From the NCBI GenBank assembly GCA_025060325.1, contig JANXBW010000015.1:51525-115524 (forward strand): a stretch of DNA of 64,000 nt. The letters are read 5' to 3'. The position numbers and the translations under genes were made by a program. This document shows positions 60,022-64,000 of the stretch, in pieces (positions within the stretch are counted from its first letter, which is position 1; each line of letters opens with the position of its first letter). Below the pieces are notes generated by a model. The model was not told the DNA's origin, did no database searches, and saw only the letters and a list, made by a program, of their open reading frames with translations. This stretch comes from Thermoguttaceae bacterium. Its GTDB lineage: Bacteria > Planctomycetota > Planctomycetia > Pirellulales > Thermoguttaceae.

Positions 60022-60476
60022 TTTCCACACCCCGGGGAGAAAACTTCCGCAAGGCGTCGGGAGAGTGCGAGCTTTCGGGACCCCAGGGTGAGCCTGGCGA
60101 CGCCGGCCGACGAGGCACGCAAGTCTTCGATTGCGTGGGGGAAACGTTGGCCGGTTTGTTAGTGTCGCTCGGGGAGTCGGCGCCTAAGGCTAGTCGCTTG
60201 CGAGCGTAAAGACGCCCTTAATGAAAGCGGCAGGAGGGGGCGGTTTTTTGCTATAGCGGCTTGGCGGAGATAGACCGGGCCCATCCGGGGAGGATCAACG
60301 CGAACACCAGGATAACAAGCTTTCGCTGGCGAGGGATCTCAACAAAAGTGCCGCAGAGTTTGCTGGCGGACAAATTACCCCTTCCAAGAGAGTACAAACG
60401 ACTGCGACCGCTTTGCGAACTTGTTGACGTTTCCGGTTTTCCCGCAAGCGGGAAGTCTCAAGTAAAGGACACACCA
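60022..60476 (+). promoter_or_regulatory. hppA: Long structured leader of hppA
   Basis: A possible 5-prime leader of about 455 nt with several hairpins: GGCGTC/GACGCC (60053-60058 and 60099-60104) enclosing CAGG/CCTG, CACGCAA/TTGCGTG near 60117-60138, a small CGCT/AGCG near 60203, and TTCCCGC-AA-GCGGGAA at 60439-60454 just before the AAAGGA ribosome site (60464-60469). The last hairpin could influence translation. No known riboswitch was recognised. Confidence 0.4.
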
Positions 60477-63215
60477 ATGGGTGGAAGAAGGTCAACAGCA
60501 GTAACTGAGCTAAGCATGCACGGGAAGTTTTGGCTCTTGGCTGTGGCGATCGGGCTGGGTTTGTTTATGGGTTCCGGTAGCTCGGCAATGGCGGCCGATG
60601 AGGCTGTCACCGTTTCTACAGGGATTAGCAGCGCGTTTGTGCCGTTCTGGCTCTTGGGGATGGCTGCTGCCATCGCCGCCCTCGGTTTTGCCTGGTACTT
60701 CTTTAAGACGATGCTTCAGGCCGAGGAAGGCACCGAGCGGATGCGGGAAATTGCCCAGGCAGTCCGCGAGGGGGCCGACGCTTATCTCTGGCAGCAGTAT
60801 CGCGTCGTGGCCCTCTTCTTCGTGGGCATCGTGATTGTGCTGAGCTTCTTTGCCTTCGTGCTCGAAGCGCAAAGTCGCTGGGTGCCGTTTGCATTTCTTA
60901 CCGGTGGCTTCTTTTCCGCACTTGCCGGCTGGTGTGGCATGAAGACCGCTACCCTGGCCAGCAGCCGGACTGCCGCAGGGGCCCAGCTTTCGCTTAATAG
61001 GGCGCTTCAGGTGGCCTTCCGCAGCGGAGCGGTAATGGGCCTGACGGTCGTTGGACTTGGACTGCTGGATATCTGCCTGTGGTTTTTCATCCTGTATTGG
61101 TTCGTCTCCTGGCTTGGGTATCAGATGAGCCTTGTTGACATAACGGTCACCATGCTCTGCTTCGGCATGGGAGCAAGCACCCAGGCCCTGTTTGCCCGTG
61201 TTGGTGGCGGGATCTTTACCAAGGCGGCCGACGTCGGTGCCGACCTTGTTGGTAAAGTCGAGGCTGGCATTCCGGAAGACGACCCCCGCAACCCGGCAGT
61301 AATCGCTGATAACGTGGGCGATAACGTGGGCGATGTGGCGGGGATGGGAGCTGACCTATACGAATCGTACTGCGGCTCGATTTTGGCTTCGGCAGCTTTA
61401 GGAGTGGCGGCTTTTGCCGGTGGGGAGATTTTGCCCAAGGCAGCCCGAGAGGCCGGCACTTTGGCTGACACCATCCACCGTTATCAACTGGCGGCCATCT
61501 TCTTACCGATCCTCTTGGCCGCTGCGGGAATTGTTCTTTCGATCTGGGGTGTATTCCTTGTCCGCACAGACGACGAGCAAGCCACCCAGCGAACCCTGCT
61601 CAAAGCACTTCGGCGGGGGATTTACTCCGCCTCGGGGGCAGTGGTTATCGCCGCCATTGTGTTGACCTGGCTCCTATTGGGCTGGGACTTCATCGGCATT
61701 GCCGTTAGCGTGATCGTGGGACTTTTGGCCGGGGTGATTATCGGATTCTGGACAGAATACTCAACCAGTGAAGAGTACTTGCCCACTCGAGAACTTTCCA
61801 AACAAGCGCTTACCGGACCGGCCACTGTCGTCATCGGCGGTATTGCCGACGGGATGAAAAGCACCTGGGTGCCTGTGTTGACAGTATGCGTCGCCACGGT
61901 ACTTGCTTTCGGGTTTGCCTGCGGATGGCGGCTCCAGGATCCGGAGTGGTTCGCTTTGGGACTTTATGGCGTGGGGGTGGCCGCTGTAGGAATGCTTAGC
62001 ACGTTGGGGATTACCTTGGCCACAGACGCTTATGGTCCGATTGCCGATAACGCCGGCGGCAACGCTCAAATGAGCCATTTGGATCCGGAAGTGCGCCGCC
62101 GCACGGATGCGCTTGATGCGCTCGGAAACACCACGGCAGCAACCGGGAAGGGATTTGCAATCGGTTCGGCAGCGTTGACGGCACTAGCGCTCCTTGCGGC
62201 GTATGTGGAGGAAGTCCGGGTTGGCTTCGTGCGGTGGGAGCGTTCCGCGCTAGCCGATTACTCTCAGCCGGGTTATTACAAGCTCACCGACACCTTTATT
62301 GCTCATCTGATTACGCCTCGCTCCGCAAATACGCCGGCCAAGATCGAGGGCTTTTTGGCCTTCCAGGACGAGGTCCAAAATATCACTTTGTCGGCGACTA
62401 CTATTGAGGAGCTAAAGAAAAGTTCGCCCCATGCCCTGCCGCCTCGACTCGACAGGGAAGTATTGTGGACGGATCTGGATACCTCCCGAGGACCGGTGTT
62501 AATCCCTGAGAAGTGCTTCCAGGAAATCAAAGACCGTTATGGACGAAGGGGCTTGCTCCTTTCGCCGGAAGGGTCGGTGTGGGAAGCGCGGCTGATTCCC
62601 GTTCACGAAGCAACGATGCTTGATTTCATGCGGTACTACCGAGCACACCTGATGAACCCGGGTGTCCTCGTGGGGGTATTTATCGGGGCAATGTCCGTCT
62701 TCCTCTTCTGTGCCTTGACGATGAAGGCGGTCGGTCGAGCAGCCTTCCGCATGGTAGAAGAGGTTCGTAAACAGTTCCGTGAACGGCCGGGTATCATGGC
62801 CGGCACCGAGCGGCCGGATTATCGTACGCCCGTGGCCATCAGTACCCGGGCAGCCCAAGTGGAGATGATCCTCCCGTCGGTCCTTGGCCTTTTGACGCCA
62901 CTTGCGGTGGGAATGATCATCGGCGTCTCGGGTGTGGTCGGACTGCTCGCCGGGGCGCTGACCACCGGGTTCTGCATGGCGATCTTCATGGCCAATGCCG
63001 GCGGCACCTGGGACAATGCGAAAAAGCACATCGAAGGCGGTGCCCACGGCGGGAAAGGAACCGATGCCCATAAGGCGGCTGTGGTGGGCGATACGGTGGG
63101 CGATCCCTTCAAGGACACAAGTGGGCCGAGCCTCAACATCCTTATTAAGCTCATGAGCATGGTGAGCGTGGTTGCGGCCGGCTTGATTGTCCGTTACGCC
63201 CTCCAGCTGTTCTAA
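60477..63215 (+). CDS. hppA: Membrane-bound ion-pumping pyrophosphatase (probably K+-dependent)
   Basis: Couples PPi hydrolysis to H+ or Na+ pumping across the cytoplasmic membrane. The 912-residue protein has about 16 hydrophobic segments and the PPi-site signature [20 protein letters not shown] followed by [19 protein letters not shown]. The diagnostic segment [16 protein letters not shown] has Ala where K+-independent enzymes have Lys, so the K+-dependent class is likely. Two oddities: an N-terminal signal-peptide-like start ending SSAMAAD near residue 40, and a hydrophilic insertion of about 145 residues (genomic about 62205-62640). The ATG at 60477 has AAAGGA 7 nt upstream; the frame opens at 60261 without support. 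Confidence 0.94.
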   Translation: MGGRRSTAVTELSMHGKFWLLAVAIGLGLFMGSGSSAMAADEAVTVSTGISSAFVPFWLLGMAAAIAALGFAWYFFKTMLQAEEGTERMREIAQAVREGADAYLWQQYRVVALFFVGIVIVLSFFAFVLEAQSRWVPFAFLTGGFFSALAGWCGMKTATLASSRTAAGAQLSLNRALQVAFRSGAVMGLTVVGLGLLDICLWFFILYWFVSWLGYQMSLVDITVTMLCFGMGASTQALFARVGGGIFTKAADVGADLVGKVEAGIPEDDPRNPAVIADNVGDNVGDVAGMGADLYESYCGSILASAALGVAAFAGGEILPKAAREAGTLADTIHRYQLAAIFLPILLAAAGIVLSIWGVFLVRTDDEQATQRTLLKALRRGIYSASGAVVIAAIVLTWLLLGWDFIGIAVSVIVGLLAGVIIGFWTEYSTSEEYLPTRELSKQALTGPATVVIGGIADGMKSTWVPVLTVCVATVLAFGFACGWRLQDPEWFALGLYGVGVAAVGMLSTLGITLATDAYGPIADNAGGNAQMSHLDPEVRRRTDALDALGNTTAATGKGFAIGSAALTALALLAAYVEEVRVGFVRWERSALADYSQPGYYKLTDTFIAHLITPRSANTPAKIEGFLAFQDEVQNITLSATTIEELKKSSPHALPPRLDREVLWTDLDTSRGPVLIPEKCFQEIKDRYGRRGLLLSPEGSVWEARLIPVHEATMLDFMRYYRAHLMNPGVLVGVFIGAMSVFLFCALTMKAVGRAAFRMVEEVRKQFRERPGIMAGTERPDYRTPVAISTRAAQVEMILPSVLGLLTPLAVGMIIGVSGVVGLLAGALTTGFCMAIFMANAGGTWDNAKKHIEGGAHGGKGTDAHKAAVVGDTVGDPFKDTSGPSLNILIKLMSMVSVVAAGLIVRYALQLF

Positions 63216-63825
63216 AAGCCCCAGTTAGCACGGGGCATGTCAACTTAGTCGGACGCCCTCGGACTTGATCGACGGTGGTCCTGAGTTTTGCCTGACCAAC
63301 AGGCTAACCCTTTCAACTCTTTGTGCTCCCGAAGGCGTGAGATACTTCGGCCCCGAAAGGGGCGCCACGGGCGCTACCGTGGCGGAAAGTGGGCACACGT
63401 TGCTCTCTGGGCGATCAAGAGGGGCGGATTGGTGAAACTTAGCGCTTCGCGTTGAGCTAAGCGTCGCGTGCGAGGTGTGGCGGCGCTGCCGCCAGTTGAC
63501 TGGACCAGGGGTGCCGGCGGCCCCGACGTTTACAGACCCGGCCAATACCCGTTTTGCTGCGTGAATAAACTGGGGGTGAAAAGGTTCCCCAATGGTGGTG
63601 TGGGTAATTTCGGCCCCCACGTGGGCTCTGGGCCTGGCTAGGGTTTGTCGCTTACAGGCGGCTAACTCGGAAGGGCTTTGGTGTATCCCGACGTGCTTAG
63701 GGTTAAACCCCTAGCGACTTCCGGGAGCCGAACCAGGGTCGCCATCGAGGGCAGCTTCCAATGGGCCGATGAAAAATCTTTGACGGGGGCTTGACGGCTC
63801 GCGAAAACGTGAATATAAGAATAGG
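63216..63825. other. Intergenic region downstream of hppA
   Basis: A small GCCCC/GGGGC hairpin at about 63219-63236 just after the hppA stop lacks a T-tract. A minus-strand open frame at 63240-63620 has no recognisable domain or ribosome site and is not called. The promoter of the small-RNA candidate lies at the right end. Confidence 0.5.
63791..63819 (+). promoter_or_regulatory. Promoter of the small-RNA candidate
   Basis: TTGACG (63791-63796) and TATAAG (63814-63819) with a 17-nt spacer, each five of six to consensus. The start would be near 63826. Confidence 0.75.
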
Positions 63826-63969
63826 TGGACGGTGCGCCGCATCGCTCCAGACCCTGCCCCTGTACTACCCTCCCTGCCCAGCTCGCTAGCCACCCCCTAG
63901 CGAGCGCCACCTCCGCCGACCCCGCGCATTTTCGGGCCCCGCACATCACCGAGCGGGGGGGTTTTTTTT
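63826..63969 (+). ncRNA. Candidate C-rich small RNA with internal hairpin and terminator
   Basis: About 144 nt between a good promoter and an intrinsic terminator, with no credible ORF. It has a perfect 9-bp stem GCTCGCTAG/CTAGCGAGC (63881-63889/63897-63905) around a C-rich loop (CCACCCC). C-rich stretches that look unpaired flank it, for example ACCCTCCCTGCCC at 63867-63879 and CCACCTCCGCC at 63907-63917. These could pair with Shine-Dalgarno-like GGAGG sequences. No match to 6S, SRP, RNase P or tmRNA was seen. Ends are inferred, not measured. Confidence 0.55.
63937..63969 (+). terminator. Intrinsic terminator of the small-RNA candidate
   Basis: CCCCGC (63937-63942) and GCGGGG (63953-63958) form a stem with a 10-nt loop, followed by three extra Gs and a run of eight Ts. 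Confidence 0.75.
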
Positions 63970-64000
63970 AAGGGGAAGTTGCTCGCCCCCCCCCACCGGC

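Larger units (their letters stand above)
59211..60476. other. Long intergenic region with two promoter-like sites and the hppA leader
   Basis: About 1.27 kb. It holds a promoter-like pair at 59415-59443 (TTGAGA, 17 nt, CATAAT) with no clear gene after it, and the strong pair at 59986-60015 with the structured leader of hppA. The open frames between them show no domain. Confidence 0.55.

Noticed and set aside
62499..63071. 190-residue minus-strand open frame
   Set aside because: Antisense shadow of hppA.
63240..63620. 126-residue minus-strand open frame after hppA
   Set aside because: No ribosome site, no domain and a composition like noise.

Overview
The window looks like a chromosomal segment from a Planctomycetota bacterium, possibly a thermophilic Pirellulales or Thermogutta-like lineage. 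The evidence is indirect. Gene content is Gram-negative, with BamD- and LptE-like outer-membrane lipoproteins. Several proteins have a planctomycete flavour: a paired MoxR/ChlI-type ATPase and VWA protein, a LysM protein, a zinc-ribbon membrane protein, a tiny Lys/Ala-repeat histone-like protein and a large membrane pyrophosphatase. Intergenic spaces are unusually long. Only about 44.5 kb of the 64 kb is assigned to genes, roughly 70 percent by adding up the calls below. I see no insertion sequence, prophage, CRISPR array, rRNA or confident tRNA.

Layout. 1-7.1 kb: an HD phosphohydrolase running off the left edge (minus), tsaD, an ATPase/VWA pair with overlapping genes, then an HELVH membrane protein coupled to a PL7 alginate-lyase-like protein. 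7.7-12.8 kb: clpB and dnaK on the minus strand. 13.7-16.7 kb: pheA and a pyrophosphate-dependent phosphofructokinase with a clear terminator. 17-22.7 kb: small envelope proteins, a LysM protein with a degenerate L,D-transpeptidase tail, a PilZ protein and a GGDEF diguanylate cyclase. 23.4-31.2 kb (all plus strand): cobL, a PIG-L deacetylase, enolase, a DUF1349-like exported protein, galE and a metallo-beta-lactamase-fold nuclease. 31.3-36.2 kb: dnaG-rpoD behind a near-consensus promoter, closed by a strong terminator, plus a coiled-coil zinc-ribbon protein. 36.7-43.3 kb (all minus): HtrA protease, a CbiA-like protein that has lost its active-site motifs, an ABC ATPase and two ABC-2 permeases. 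44.4-49.2 kb: rnc, a PP-loop tRNA-thiolation-type enzyme, the histone-like mini-gene with a long structured leader, and a ComEA-like protein. 49.9-59.2 kb: nadC, a methyltransferase, folP, then O-methyltransferase-recO-bamD-lptE (minus) and mutM. 60-63.2 kb: the membrane pyrophosphatase behind a strong promoter and a roughly 450-nt leader. 63.8-64 kb: a compact promoter-to-terminator unit with no ORF that looks like a small-RNA gene.

How the genes work together. Most are housekeeping functions: replication and transcription initiation, proteostasis, t6A and thiolated tRNA, DNA repair, folate, NAD and phenylalanine synthesis. PPi-dependent phosphofructokinase together with a membrane pyrophosphatase suggests that pyrophosphate is used as an energy currency. 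The PilZ and GGDEF genes form a possible c-di-GMP pair.

The most novel-looking items are: (1) the histone-like mini-gene transcript, whose leader carries five hairpins including one with G-U wobble pairs; (2) the C-rich small-RNA candidate at the right end; (3) the CbiA-fold protein lacking both the P-loop and the glutaminase cysteine, next to an ABC exporter. All functional statements are read from sequence by eye; no database search was run.
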